Below, one piece after another: positions 25,126 to 33,961 of a stretch of DNA of 64,000 nt. The stretch comes from Bog-756 sp963777665 (GTDB lineage Bacteria; Actinomycetota; Acidimicrobiia; Acidimicrobiales; RAAP-2). How positions within the stretch are numbered: the first letter of the stretch is position 1; each line of letters opens with the position of its first letter. Position numbers and translations under genes: made by a program. The notes under the pieces are model-generated. The model saw only the letters and a program-made list of their open reading frames with translations, was not told where the DNA came from and did not search any database. The stretch covers positions 1 to 64,000 of the forward strand of contig CAVZRJ010000005.1 of the NCBI GenBank assembly GCA_963777665.1, read 5' to 3'.

Positions 25126-25944
25126 CTACGGCCTGGTCGCGATCGCCATGAGGTGAGGGCTGGCTCCGAGCAGGCTCGGCTCTCGCTCGACTCGGGCGAT
25201 TGCTTCCAGCACGGTGCGCCGCCTGATCGGATCGTCGAGTGCAGCGTCGAGATCGGCTCCAGCTCCGAGCCCCTCCACTGCGTACACATCGGCGTCCGGA
25301 AAACCTGCCGAGCGCACCTCGTCCCGTAGGCCGTCGGGCGTGTGCAAGAAGGCGAGCGTGAACCACTCGGGATGGCCGTTGACGTCTGGATTCCGATGCA
25401 CGCCGTCACGAAGGTCCCCGAGAACGATCGTCTCGAATGCCGGCTGCGTGATGAACCCGTGGCGCAAGCCCTCCCACGTGGAGGCAAAGCGTGAGATCCC
25501 AGCGGCGAGAAGGACACCCCCCGAGCGGAGCACCCGGTGCGCTTCGGCAAGAGCCCGGGCACGGTCACCTGCGTCGACGAGGTGATAGAGGGGTCCCAGC
25601 ATCAAGACAGCGTCGGCGGACGCCGCCGACCGCGGAATCGAGCGTGCATCGCCGATTTCCGCCGAGGTCAACGCAGATGACGGCAGAGCGGCAGACGCGG
25701 CTCGAGCTGTCTCGACGTGTGCCGGAAGGGGATCGATGAGGTGGACCAGGTAGCCCTGGTGGGCGAGAGGGAGGGCGTAGGCACCCTCGGCACCGCCGAC
25801 ATCAAGAACCACAGCCGGGGGTGGTGGCAGGAAGCGGGCGAGGAGTTCGCGGGTCCGTTCGGCCTCCAGGCGGCCCCAGGTGGTCAGTCGGTCGCGCTCA
25901 ACGCCCTGCAAGTAGTGGGCTGCGATGTCCGGCTCGAGCTCCAT
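25126..25944 (-). CDS. class I SAM-dependent methyltransferase
   Basis: A 272-residue Rossmann-fold methyltransferase. Motif I is VVLDVGGAEGAYALPLAHQG at about 45-64, followed by the acidic end of strand 2 (LIDPLPAHVETAR). Motif II is ASADAVLMLGPLYHLVD and motif III is EAHRVLRSGGVLLAAG. LGPLYHL is the usual signature of the UbiE/SmtA-like group, which methylates small molecules. The acceptor cannot be predicted. It is followed 123 bp away by a VOC gene on the same strand (upstream side). Confidence 0.88.
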   Translation of the reverse strand: MELEPDIAAHYLQGVERDRLTTWGRLEAERTRELLARFLPPPPAVVLDVGGAEGAYALPLAHQGYLVHLIDPLPAHVETARAASAALPSSALTSAEIGDARSIPRSAASADAVLMLGPLYHLVDAGDRARALAEAHRVLRSGGVLLAAGISRFASTWEGLRHGFITQPAFETIVLGDLRDGVHRNPDVNGHPEWFTLAFLHTPDGLRDEVRSAGFPDADVYAVEGLGAGADLDAALDDPIRRRTVLEAIARVEREPSLLGASPHLMAIATRP

Positions 25945-26067
25945 GCCCCCAGCTCACCAGAGTCTCCGGCGATCTGCATTGCGGTCCACATCGGGTGGGT
26001 CACCGCTCCCAACGCTGCCGGGTCGGCGATGGACACAGCGCAAAAGCATCAGGTGGGCTTCACCGGC

Positions 26068-26478
26068 TCAGGGTGCCACGAGCTCGATGGCGACACCGTC
26101 AGGATCGCGCAACTGCAGAGACGGGTGACCGTTCTCCAGGACCACCCCCGCATGGTCGATACCGATCTCGGCAAGGTGTTCGGCCCAGCTGTCCAGCGAG
26201 ACGGCGTCCGCTACGGCGAAAGCCAGATGGTCCAGGGCGACGCCGGTTGGTTCAGATAGCCGATCGGCCGGAACGTAACCCGTTGTGAGCACGATCACGA
26301 ACTTTCCTTCCCGCTGTCTCAGCGCGGCGTACCCGATGTCTGCGTTCTCGGCGTACGGAGCGAGGCCGAGAACGGCGCTGTACCACCGTGCACTCGTCCC
26401 GAGATCGGATACCAGGAGCTGCACATGCGACAGTCCGGTGATCGGCGCGCTCGGTCCGGGCTCCTCAGCCGATCTCAC
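26068..26478 (-). CDS. VOC family protein
   Basis: From GTG 26478 the product is 136 residues: ITGLSHVQLLVSDLGTSARW opens the first module (YSAVLGLAPYAENAD), LDHLAFAVADAVSLDSWAEH opens the second, and it ends SLQLRDPDGVAIELVAP. His near the first strand, His in LDHLAF and Glu in IELVAP are the expected metal ligands, so it is probably an active glyoxalase/dioxygenase-type enzyme. The frame stays open to 26577; that extension is Arg/Pro-rich and probably untranslated. Confidence 0.83.
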   Translation of the reverse strand: MRSAEEPGPSAPITGLSHVQLLVSDLGTSARWYSAVLGLAPYAENADIGYAALRQREGKFVIVLTTGYVPADRLSEPTGVALDHLAFAVADAVSLDSWAEHLAEIGIDHAGVVLENGHPSLQLRDPDGVAIELVAP

Positions 26479-26742
26479 CTCCCGAATACTACGGGACGCC
26501 CCGATGCCGAAGCTGATGGTGGGGATCGGTCGGGGACGGTCCGCTCTTGCTGGTAGGCACAGAATCCTGTCCGGCAATCGTCACCAGGCCGTTGCAACTT
26601 GCAGTTGCATTCGAGGTCGTGCTGCGACAGGATCTGTGGGGGCGGGACGGCGGATCTCCCCCCGAGCAGGCCCGGCGCATCTGGGGCGGACCAGATGGCG
26701 CTGGTCCTGTTTGCGAATCGCAATTCAAGACCTGGACCGGGC

Positions 26743-27528
26743 TCACTGGGATGCTCCTTCGCCCGTCCAATCCGGGTCGATTTCGAAGAAGTGGAACACC
26801 AGTGCCTCGAATGCGAGGGCGAAGAGGGTCCACTCCTGTTGCTCACCCGCAGGACCTGTCGGTCTGTGGATGACCTCGGCGTTGGATCCGTCGAATCGGT
26901 CCCGGAGACCGAAACCCTGCCCCAACGAGTCGGCAGCGATCGAGAACTGATTGAGCGTCAACGGATCCCGGATGCGAAACCCGAGGAACGACGCCACTGC
27001 TCGGTACACCTCTTCGATCCGCTTGCTGAAGTTCTCGTACCCCGACGTCAGCGCCACTTCGATCTTCTTGCGGTGCTCGGACTCTTGGCCGAGTGTCGCG
27101 ACGCCCCACACGTTGATCCACAACGGCCAGTTGCTCGAGTCTCGGACCGCCTGCATGTTGGCGGCTCCACCGACCCGGCAGAGATCGCGCATGGTTCGCT
27201 CACGGAGTTCGGGTGTCCTCAGGTCGGCGTTGTCGAGAACGGGCGCGACGGCCCCCACCGTGAGATCGATTTCCTCCTCATTGCCTTCGAGGGCGATGGC
27301 TGCGAGCACATCGGACTGGTAATCGGCGAGGTTCAGCCACAACCGACCGATGATCGATGCGTTGGTGAGCCGAATCCCGGACTCGGCCTCCACGCGTCCG
27401 AACACCTTCTTGAAGGTCAGACCCTCGGCGCCGGTTCCCAGCCCCTCCTCATGCAAGAGGGACTTGCCGGCGGACATCAGCAGGTCCCGGATCTCCTCTC
27501 GGGTGTGCCTCGTGTGCCGTTCCGCCAT
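26743..27528 (-). CDS. TetR/AcrR-like transcriptional regulator
   Basis: A 261-residue protein with a TetR-type N-terminus: helix RHTREEIRDLLMSAGKSLLHEEG, then an HTH stretch (FKKVFGRVEAESGIRLTNAS, followed by IIGRLWLNLADYQSDVL). The ligand domain from about 80 on is helical and rather long for TetR. The ATG at 27528 follows AAGGGGG, which lies inside a small inverted repeat that may be its own operator. Targets could be the thioesterase-like gene just upstream on the same strand or unlinked genes; this is not decidable from sequence. Confidence 0.72.
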   Translation of the reverse strand: MAERHTRHTREEIRDLLMSAGKSLLHEEGLGTGAEGLTFKKVFGRVEAESGIRLTNASIIGRLWLNLADYQSDVLAAIALEGNEEEIDLTVGAVAPVLDNADLRTPELRERTMRDLCRVGGAANMQAVRDSSNWPLWINVWGVATLGQESEHRKKIEVALTSGYENFSKRIEEVYRAVASFLGFRIRDPLTLNQFSIAADSLGQGFGLRDRFDGSNAEVIHRPTGPAGEQQEWTLFALAFEALVFHFFEIDPDWTGEGASQ

Positions 27529-27532
27529 GGTC

Positions 27533-27548
27533 CGTCCCCCTTGGGACG
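27533..27548. promoter_or_regulatory. inverted repeat over the regulator's ribosome binding site
   Basis: CGTCCC-CCTT-GGGACG, a perfect 6-bp repeat with a 4-bp loop, four bases before the start of the TetR-like gene. On the coding strand its loop and arm contain the AAGGGGG ribosome binding site, so either protein binding or RNA hairpin formation could lower expression. Confidence 0.35.
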
Positions 27549-27707
27549 ATGCGGATCGCCCCGTCCATCATCGACCCCTGTGGGTGCCCGATCAAACCAT
27601 CTGCCCGGCACTTCTCCCTGAGGCAATCAGAGACGCACCACGGTACTGATTGTTGCACCGACGATCGACCACCCGAGAGGCATCTCGGATGGCGCGGCGT
27701 GCGGCCC

Positions 27708-28556
27708 TCACTCGACGATGGTGAACCCCGCCATGCCGGACGTCACGGCCCGGTTTGCGCCTTCATCGACCATCAACAGCTGCACGCCGACTTGGCCACC
27801 GGCTCCGTGCACCGCTTCACCGTCGACACGGAAGGGCCCGGTCTTGCCCCTGGAGAGGAACATGACATGCCACGTTCGTAGCTGGAGCCGATCCGTGCCG
27901 GCGAGGTCGGTAGCGAGGTCCATGGCTGCAGTCTCGAGCACAACGTGCTGTGGTCCGATGTGCAGCGCCGCGTCGGGGGACGCGAACTCCGGAGAGAGTT
28001 CGGGCAGTGTCCAGTGGCGGTCAGGTCGGCGGGAAGCGCCGAACACCTTCCAAAGGGGCGGCAGGTCTGGCGAATCGACGATTTCAATGGGGTTCTCGGG
28101 CATCTTCTCCAGCCCTTGGGGCACCTCGCCGATGCTGATGCCCTGACCCTCGGTGAAGGCGATCACCCTGTCGGGGCTGTCGGCATCGACGATGCGCGAC
28201 CGGCTGAAGCCCATCTGGCTTCCGATCTTCAACGTCTCCGATCGGACCTCGATGCGCTTCACGTCGTACCCAGGGTCGAGGATGCATGCGCTGTGAATCA
28301 CCGGGTTGGGCACCGCTTCCAGATCGGAGCGTCCCCCGCCCTCGGGTGAGCTGATGGCAATCGGCGCAACCATCAGCCCGCCCGTTGCGTTCCGGAAGTC
28401 GTGGCGCACAGTGACAGTGCTGTCGCCTTCGACGCCCACATCCATCGAACCGTACCGTCGCCCGATGTATCGATAGCTCAACAAGCCTGTCCACCGGCGC
28501 TCCAACTCGGCGGCGTAGGCGTCCTTGTCTTCCTTGAGGTCCCGGATGTCCTTCAC
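27708..28556 (-). CDS. double hotdog-fold protein, probable acyl-CoA thioesterase (PaaI-like)
   Basis: A 282-residue protein that looks like two hotdog domains. The C-terminal one (about 195-282) has the PaaI order: LHIGPQHVVLETAAMDLATD for the central helix, LRTWHVMFLSRGKTGPFRVD, then VHGAGGQVGVQLLMVDEGAN and a final strand. The N-terminal half has matching elements in weaker form (NATGGLMVAPIAI, IEVRSETLKIGSQ). Such proteins hydrolyse acyl-CoAs. The call rests on fold pattern alone, and the catalytic acid is not obvious. Confidence 0.5.
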   Translation of the reverse strand: MKDIRDLKEDKDAYAAELERRWTGLLSYRYIGRRYGSMDVGVEGDSTVTVRHDFRNATGGLMVAPIAISSPEGGGRSDLEAVPNPVIHSACILDPGYDVKRIEVRSETLKIGSQMGFSRSRIVDADSPDRVIAFTEGQGISIGEVPQGLEKMPENPIEIVDSPDLPPLWKVFGASRRPDRHWTLPELSPEFASPDAALHIGPQHVVLETAAMDLATDLAGTDRLQLRTWHVMFLSRGKTGPFRVDGEAVHGAGGQVGVQLLMVDEGANRAVTSGMAGFTIVE

Positions 28557-28753
28557 ACGTTCGCTCTTTCTCCGTTGCGTTGCTCAGAGAGCGCCTTTGC
28601 GCGAGTGCAAGACGAAGCCTAGAACGTTCCAATGAGCACACAGACCCCGGCCGTGGCAGGACGACCAGACGCGAACCGACCCCGGATGGGCAGCTCCGGG
28701 GCCAGCGCGTGGTCAATGGTAGGGACACGGCCGAGCCGAGTCCGGTCGCCCCT

Positions 28754-29230
28754 TCAGCGGGGTCTCCCGTCCGGGGTGACACCCGCATCCCGGAGCAGGG
28801 CTCGGGTGAGCGTGCTCATCTCGTCGCGAGGAAGCTGATCGGGACGCCACCATCCGACCTCACTGGTCTCGTCGCCGTCCGGATGCGGAGTGCCACCGAC
28901 AACGGTGGCATCGAAGACCGTCGCGACATAGCAGGTCTGATCACCGTTCGGGTAGGTCAGCCGGTACTCGGGACCCCCGAGCACCGCAAGGATCGGACCG
29001 AGGCTCAGCGCCACACCGGCCTCCTCCTCGGCCTCCCTGATTGCTGCCTGCTCGGGCGACTCGTCCGGTTCGACGGCCCCGCCGATGGTCGCCCATTGGT
29101 GGGTGTCGGTGATCCGGACCAGGAGGATCCGCCCTGATTCGTCCCGCGGTATGGCTGCCACGGACGGGAGCACCAGGAGCTCGTGGCCGACCAGCTCGCG
29201 CAGCCGCCGGATGTGGGGCGAGATGGGCAT
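28754..29230 (-). CDS. Nudix hydrolase
   Basis: From ATG 29230 (MPISPHIRRLRELVGHELLV) the protein is 158 residues. The Nudix box begins GGAVEPDESPEQ at 50 and ends REAEEEAGV at 73, with the complete G-x5-E-x7-REUXEEXGU pattern including all metal-binding glutamates. Members cleave nucleoside diphosphates linked to another moiety. Another in-frame start at 29278 lacks support. The substrate is not predictable; the N-terminal helix RRLRELVG is common in small ADP-ribose or dNTP-type Nudix enzymes. Confidence 0.9.
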   Translation of the reverse strand: MPISPHIRRLRELVGHELLVLPSVAAIPRDESGRILLVRITDTHQWATIGGAVEPDESPEQAAIREAEEEAGVALSLGPILAVLGGPEYRLTYPNGDQTCYVATVFDATVVGGTPHPDGDETSEVGWWRPDQLPRDEMSTLTRALLRDAGVTPDGRPR

Positions 29231-29318
29231 CCGGTCGAGGCTACCCGCAAGTGCATCACGACGATCGTGGATAGACACGTGCGGTGTGGTGGGAGCGGTG
29301 CTGACCCGGCGAACCGGG

Positions 29319-29804
29319 CTACTTCGGGTCGACGACCACCGTGGCCTCGATCCGGATCTCCGTACGGAGAGAGTTGGCGACGAAGCACTCCCGGTGGGCG
29401 ACGTCGACGAGGTGCAGGACCTTCGCCTCGCTCGTGCCTGGCGCCACCCGGATCCTCGGGTGGAGGGTGATCACCGTCAATCGCACCGGCGGTTCGTCCT
29501 CGGGCATCACCCCCTCGCCATTGTCCTCGTACGCACGGACCTCCACCCGGGCGCGAGCGGCGACCGCGAGAAAGCTCAAGAGCTGGCACGAGACGACCGC
29601 GGTGACGAGCAGTTGCTCCGGATTGAGCAGCCGCGCATCGCCGCGGAAGGCGGGGTCGGCCGAGAGCCGCAGGACCGGCACGTCGGGCGACACCCGCGCT
29701 TCATGCCCACGGTCGTAGGTCAGGTAGCCGTCGCCGGTCGAACCGGACCAGCGGCAGCGGACCGCGTACCGGTGTGTGCTCGGTGCTCGGTCAGGCCGAA
29801 CCAT
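29319..29804 (-). CDS. OsmC family protein
   Basis: A 161-residue protein from ATG 29804. Family features are LTYDRGHEARVS near the start, then LNPEQLLVTAVVSCQLLSFL with the first redox Cys on the central helix, and the second Cys in VAHRECFVANSL. OsmC/Ohr proteins use this Cys pair to reduce organic hydroperoxides with a dithiol partner. The Cys positions suggest an active peroxidase of the YhfA/OsmC subgroup. A longer open frame to 29981 has no family similarity. Confidence 0.88.
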   Translation of the reverse strand: MVRPDRAPSTHRYAVRCRWSGSTGDGYLTYDRGHEARVSPDVPVLRLSADPAFRGDARLLNPEQLLVTAVVSCQLLSFLAVAARARVEVRAYEDNGEGVMPEDEPPVRLTVITLHPRIRVAPGTSEAKVLHLVDVAHRECFVANSLRTEIRIEATVVVDPK

Positions 29805-30040
29805 GCGGAGAGGGTACAGGCGGATCGACGGGCGGTCCTCACGCGTACGAGAGCACCAGCGTGTCGGAGGCCGTTCCGGTCGGTCCTGGGCCACTGGGGC
29901 TACGGTTGGCCCACCATTCCGTGTCCGGGTCGAGGAGCGATGCATCAGGACGAGCGTGCGACAACTGAGACCGTGGCCCACCCACCAGAGGGGTTCGCGC
30001 CGGCTTTACCCGGACCGTTCGCGCCGGGACGCGCGCCGTC

Positions 30041-30823
30041 GTGGCGAGCGCGGTGAGCGGCGAACCGAAGCGTCCGGCACTCGTGGTCGGCGGAACCTCG
30101 GGAATCGGTGCCGCACTCGTCGAGCACTACCGGGACCAGGGAATTCCGGTGGTCACCTGGGACATCAAGGACGATCCGGACGTCGTCTGCGACATCTCCG
30201 AGTCCGACCGGGTCATCGGAGCGGTGGGGGAGACTCTCGCCCGGTTCGGCCTCCCGAGTGAGGTGACGGTGACCGCCGGGATCGGGCACGCCGGCCACCT
30301 GAGGACGATCACCACCGACGAATGGGACCGGGTGCTCTCGGTCAACACGAAGGGCCCGCTGCTGGTGATGCGCGCGCTGGCCGACGCCATGGTCGCCCGC
30401 TCCGAGGGTGGATCCATCGTGGTCACCTCGAGCATCAGCGGACGGGTGGCCGATCGCGGCATGGGAGCGTACTGTGCATCGAAGGCGGCGCTCGACATGC
30501 TCGTACGGGTCGCCGCTGTGGAGTGGGCGCCCCATGGGATCCGCGTGAACGCGGTGAGCCCCGGGGTGACTCGGACGCCGATGCTCGGGCGGGCACCCGT
30601 CGACACCGGCTGGCTCGCCTCGGTCGGCCGGCGGACCGCCCTCGGCCGCCTCGGGATGCCGGCGGACATCGCCGAGGCGATCGGCGCGCTGCACACCATG
30701 ACCTGGGTCACCGGCGAGATCCTGACCTGCGACGGCGGGCTTTCCCTGCACAGCCCCATCGACTCGTTCGGCGACGACGGTTCGACGCCCGTGAGCGCAA
30801 CCGGAGCGGGTGATGGTCCGTGA
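30041..30823 (+). CDS. short-chain dehydrogenase/reductase (SDR)
   Basis: A 260-residue SDR starting at GTG. The cofactor loop is VVGGTSGIGAALV (about 15-27). The NAG motif is replaced by TAGIGHAG, and the catalytic set is VTSSISG with Ser, then YCASKAALD with Tyr and Lys, followed by NAVSPGVTRTPML. The acidic residue after strand 2 (WDIKDD) favours NAD over NADP. Its stop overlaps the start of the monooxygenase gene, so the two are translationally coupled and an alcohol-to-ketone step feeding the monooxygenase is a reasonable guess. Confidence 0.88.
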   Translation: MASAVSGEPKRPALVVGGTSGIGAALVEHYRDQGIPVVTWDIKDDPDVVCDISESDRVIGAVGETLARFGLPSEVTVTAGIGHAGHLRTITTDEWDRVLSVNTKGPLLVMRALADAMVARSEGGSIVVTSSISGRVADRGMGAYCASKAALDMLVRVAAVEWAPHGIRVNAVSPGVTRTPMLGRAPVDTGWLASVGRRTALGRLGMPADIAEAIGALHTMTWVTGEILTCDGGLSLHSPIDSFGDDGSTPVSATGAGDGP

Positions 30824-32376
30824 CGACCGCCTCGACACCTGTCGCCCGGTCGGAACCGTCGCGTCGCACCCCGAAAGAGAGACCGACCCGGTGGCGTCCG
30901 ACGGTGGCCATCCTCGGGGCCGGGGCCGGGGGGATCGCCATGGGGGTGGCGCTCACCCGTGCCGGGTACGACTACACGATCTACGAGAAGTCCGACGGCG
31001 TGGGCGGTACCTGGCGTGACAACACCTATCCGGGAGCAGCCTGTGACGTCCCGTCGCACTTCTACTCCTTCTCGTTCGCACCCAACCCGTGGTGGAGCCG
31101 CACCTACGCGACCCAGCCGGAGATCCTCTCGTACCTCGAGCGGTGCACCGACCAGTTCGGCGTCCGGTCCCACGTGCGGACCGGTACGGCCATCCGCGAG
31201 GCACGGTGGTGCGAGCACGATCAGCAGTGGACCCTCACCTCCGAATCCGGCGTGACCTTTCGTGCCGACATGCTGGTGAGCGGATTGGGAATGCTCAACA
31301 TCCCGTCGATACCCGATTTCCCCGGGGCCGACCGGTTCCGGGGGAGGGCGTTCCACTCGTCCCGCTGGGACCACTCGAAGCCGCTGACCGGCGAGCGGGT
31401 GGCGTCGATCGGGACCGGAGCAAGTGCTGTGCAGTACGTGCCGGCGATCGCCCCCGAAACCGCCCATCTGACCGTGTTCCAGCGCACGCCCATCTGGATT
31501 TCGCCGCGGATCGAGGGGCCCTATACAACTGCGCAGCTGCGCCGGTTCGACCGCGTGCCGTTCGCCCTCCGCTGGCAACGGGCGAAGATCTGGTGGACCT
31601 ACGAGCGCGCGGAATTCGAGGCGGGATCCGAGGGCATCCGGCTCCAGACCGCGTTGGCCCAGTCCTACCTCGAGCGCAAGATCGAGGATCCCGATCTCCG
31701 GGCCGCCTTGACTCCGGACTACCCGGTCGGTTGCAAGCGTCCGCTCATGTCACGCGAGTGGTACCCGACCCTGGTCAGGCCCGACGTGCGTCTGGTGACC
31801 GAGCCGATTCGCGAGATCACCGAACGGGGAATCCTGACCGCCGACGGCGAGGAGCATCTCGTCGACACCATCATCTTCGGGACCGGGTTCCGGGCGAACG
31901 AGTACCTCCGCTCGGTCGAGATCCACGGCCGGGAGGGAGAGTCCTTACGCGACCGGTGGCGTGAGGGCGCCGAGGCCTACCTCGGCGTCGCGGTGCCGGG
32001 CTTCCCCAACCTGTTCCTGCTCTACGGCCCGAACACCAACGGCACGACGTCGGTGATGTTCATCCACGAGGCGCAAGTGCACTACGTGATGGGGGCGCTG
32101 CGGTCCATCACCCGGCGGGGCGGGGGATCCGTCGAGGTCCGCGCATCGGTCTCCGCCCGCTACAACCGCGGTGTCCAGGCCGCGCTCGAAGGGACCGTCT
32201 GGGCGGCCGGATGCACGAACTACTTCCGGGCTCCGAGCGGAAAGCTGGTGACCCAGTTGCCGATGAAGGGCAGTCGCTACTGGTTCCGGACGCGGGTCTT
32301 CGACCGCTGGAGCTACCGCTACGGGAGGCAGCGGGCGTCCACCGGGCCCAGGTCCGAGACACCGTCGGACAAGTAG
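30820..32376 (+). CDS. flavin-containing Baeyer-Villiger-type monooxygenase
   Basis: A 518-residue protein (GTG start) with two Rossmann motifs: FAD-binding ILGAGAGGIAMG at about 31-42, and NADPH-binding SIGTGASAVQ at about 196-205. Between them is the Baeyer-Villiger fingerprint FRGRAFHSSRWD at 173-184, matching FxGxxxHxxxW(P/D) exactly. The C-terminal FGTGFRAN and FLLYGPNTN motifs are also typical. These enzymes insert oxygen next to a ketone to give an ester or lactone. Coupling with the upstream SDR suggests breakdown of a cyclic or long-chain alcohol or ketone; no esterase is adjacent. Confidence 0.92.
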   Translation: MTTASTPVARSEPSRRTPKERPTRWRPTVAILGAGAGGIAMGVALTRAGYDYTIYEKSDGVGGTWRDNTYPGAACDVPSHFYSFSFAPNPWWSRTYATQPEILSYLERCTDQFGVRSHVRTGTAIREARWCEHDQQWTLTSESGVTFRADMLVSGLGMLNIPSIPDFPGADRFRGRAFHSSRWDHSKPLTGERVASIGTGASAVQYVPAIAPETAHLTVFQRTPIWISPRIEGPYTTAQLRRFDRVPFALRWQRAKIWWTYERAEFEAGSEGIRLQTALAQSYLERKIEDPDLRAALTPDYPVGCKRPLMSREWYPTLVRPDVRLVTEPIREITERGILTADGEEHLVDTIIFGTGFRANEYLRSVEIHGREGESLRDRWREGAEAYLGVAVPGFPNLFLLYGPNTNGTTSVMFIHEAQVHYVMGALRSITRRGGGSVEVRASVSARYNRGVQAALEGTVWAAGCTNYFRAPSGKLVTQLPMKGSRYWFRTRVFDRWSYRYGRQRASTGPRSETPSDK

Positions 32377-32413
32377 GCTCGCCGCGACCGTGCTCGACGA
32401 CAGGAGGTCGCAG

Positions 32414-32794
32414 GTGGGAGTGATCGGTCTGGCCAATCTGGCGGTGAAGGTGGCCGATCTCGACGCCGCCTGCGCGTTCTACGAACGGGGCGGGTTCGAC
32501 GTACGAGATCGGATGCAGTGGGCGAACGGGGAGCGTGCCGACGTCTACCTCGGGCCGGTGATGATCACGTTGTTCACCCGCGCCATCTACGAGGACGCGG
32601 TGGCATTGCCACCGGAGGGGTTCCTCCACCCCGCCCTGTTCACCGACGACCTCGACGCGGAGCTCGAGGGCCACGAGGTGCTCTGGGGTCCCGAAGTGGT
32701 CGAGGGCTCGTTCGGCCGGCGTCGCATCGCGTTCGTCTCGGCCCCAGGCGGGATCCGCCTCGAATTCATGGAGCAGCTCGCGGCGCCGGCCTGA
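32414..32794 (+). CDS. VOC family protein
   Basis: GTG 32414 has AGGAGG six bases upstream, better than the earlier in-frame GTG at 32390. The 126-residue product begins VGVIGLANLAVKVADLDAAC, has the first module AFYERGGFDVRDRMQW, the second from HPALFTDDLDAELEG, and ends RRIAFVSAPGGIRLEFME with the final metal-ligand Glu. It follows the monooxygenase gene by 37 bp and may be co-transcribed. A role in handling a ring-cleavage or lactone product is possible but not shown. Confidence 0.82.
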   Translation: MGVIGLANLAVKVADLDAACAFYERGGFDVRDRMQWANGERADVYLGPVMITLFTRAIYEDAVALPPEGFLHPALFTDDLDAELEGHEVLWGPEVVEGSFGRRRIAFVSAPGGIRLEFMEQLAAPA

Positions 32795-32902
32795 CCCACC
32801 CGGGGACCGTCGGTCATTTCCGCCACATGGCCGAATTGGTGGGGAACCCGACATTGACGCCAGTGCCGCGGTGCTGCACGCTGGCCCCATGAGGATCGGA
32901 CG

Positions 32903-33961
32903 ATGACCAGCACCCGCCGCCGACTGCGTGTGGTGATCGCGGCGTACCCCGGCATCCAGTCGCTCGACGTGGTGGGCCCGCTCGAGGTGTTCCACGGCGC
33001 CGACCGGGTGGCAGGCGAGCTGGGCCGCTCCGGGGGCTACGACGTCACACTGGTCTCGAACGCCGGTCCGACCGTGACGACCGCGAGCGGACTCACCCTG
33101 GCGACGGCGCCGCTGCCCCCGGCGACGACGCGCGTCGACACTCTCGTCCTGCCGGGCGGCGACGGCGCCCGGCAGGCCTGTCATGACGAAGTGCTGATCT
33201 CGTGGATCCGCGCCATCGCTCCGCGCTGTCGCCGCGTCGCCGGCGTGTGCACAGGTGCGTTCCTGGCCGCAGAGGCCGGCCTGCTCGACGGCCGGCGTGC
33301 CACCACCCACTGGGCCCGGGCCGCGCGGCTTGCTGACGAGTATCCGTCGGTGCAGGTCGACCCGGACCCCCTCTACGTGCGCGACGGGCGGATCTGGACG
33401 AGCGCCGGGGTCACCGCCGGCATCGACCTCGCCCTGGCGCTGGTGGAGGACGACCTCGGCGTCGAGGTGGCCCAGACCGTGGCGCGGTGGCTGGTGATGC
33501 TGGTTCACCGACCGGGTGGACAGACCCAGTTCGCCTCGCCGGTGTGGGTGCCCCGCGCCGAGCGCTCGACCGTGCGCGCGGTCCAGACCCTGGTCGAATC
33601 TTCGCCCGCCGGTGACCACCGCCTCCCCGCGCTGGCAGCCGCGGCGGGCATGAGCGTGCGCCACTTCTCCCGGGTGTTCGTCGACGAGATCGGTGAGACC
33701 CCGGGGCGGTTCGTCGAGGGGGTCCGGCTCGAGGCGGCGAGACACGAGCTCGAGACGACCACCGACACCCTCGAAGCAGTGGCTGCGCGGTGCGGCTTCG
33801 GCACCGCCGAGACCTTGCGACGCGTCTTCCGGCGCCGCCTGTTGGTCGCTCCGGACGCCTACCGGAGGCGGTTCCGTGTGATCCCCGGCGGGCGGCCCGA
33901 CGATCGGCCGTCCGAGCTGCCGAACCGCGGACGGAGTCCACGGGAGCAGACCCCGGCATGA
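32903..33961 (+). CDS. GlxA-family regulator: DJ-1/PfpI domain plus AraC HTH
   Basis: A 352-residue two-domain protein. Residues ~8-180 form a DJ-1/PfpI domain with SLDVVGPLEVFHGAD and the nucleophile elbow VAGVCTGAFLAAEAGLLDG, Cys included, then a TTHW motif. Residues ~225-335 form an AraC-type double HTH: LPALAAAAGMSVRHFSRVFV and then TLEAVAARCGFGTAETLRRVF. Such proteins sense small molecules and activate nearby genes. Its stop overlaps the start of the stand-alone DJ-1 gene (ATGA), so both are made together. Confidence 0.9.
   Translation: MTSTRRRLRVVIAAYPGIQSLDVVGPLEVFHGADRVAGELGRSGGYDVTLVSNAGPTVTTASGLTLATAPLPPATTRVDTLVLPGGDGARQACHDEVLISWIRAIAPRCRRVAGVCTGAFLAAEAGLLDGRRATTHWARAARLADEYPSVQVDPDPLYVRDGRIWTSAGVTAGIDLALALVEDDLGVEVAQTVARWLVMLVHRPGGQTQFASPVWVPRAERSTVRAVQTLVESSPAGDHRLPALAAAAGMSVRHFSRVFVDEIGETPGRFVEGVRLEAARHELETTTDTLEAVAARCGFGTAETLRRVFRRRLLVAPDAYRRRFRVIPGGRPDDRPSELPNRGRSPREQTPA

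Noticed and set aside
32108..33745. 545-codon minus-strand frame opposite the GlxA-type regulator
   Set aside because: Its composition (Arg, Gly, Pro, His, Asp) is typical of antisense frames in high-GC DNA, and the plus-strand genes are well supported.
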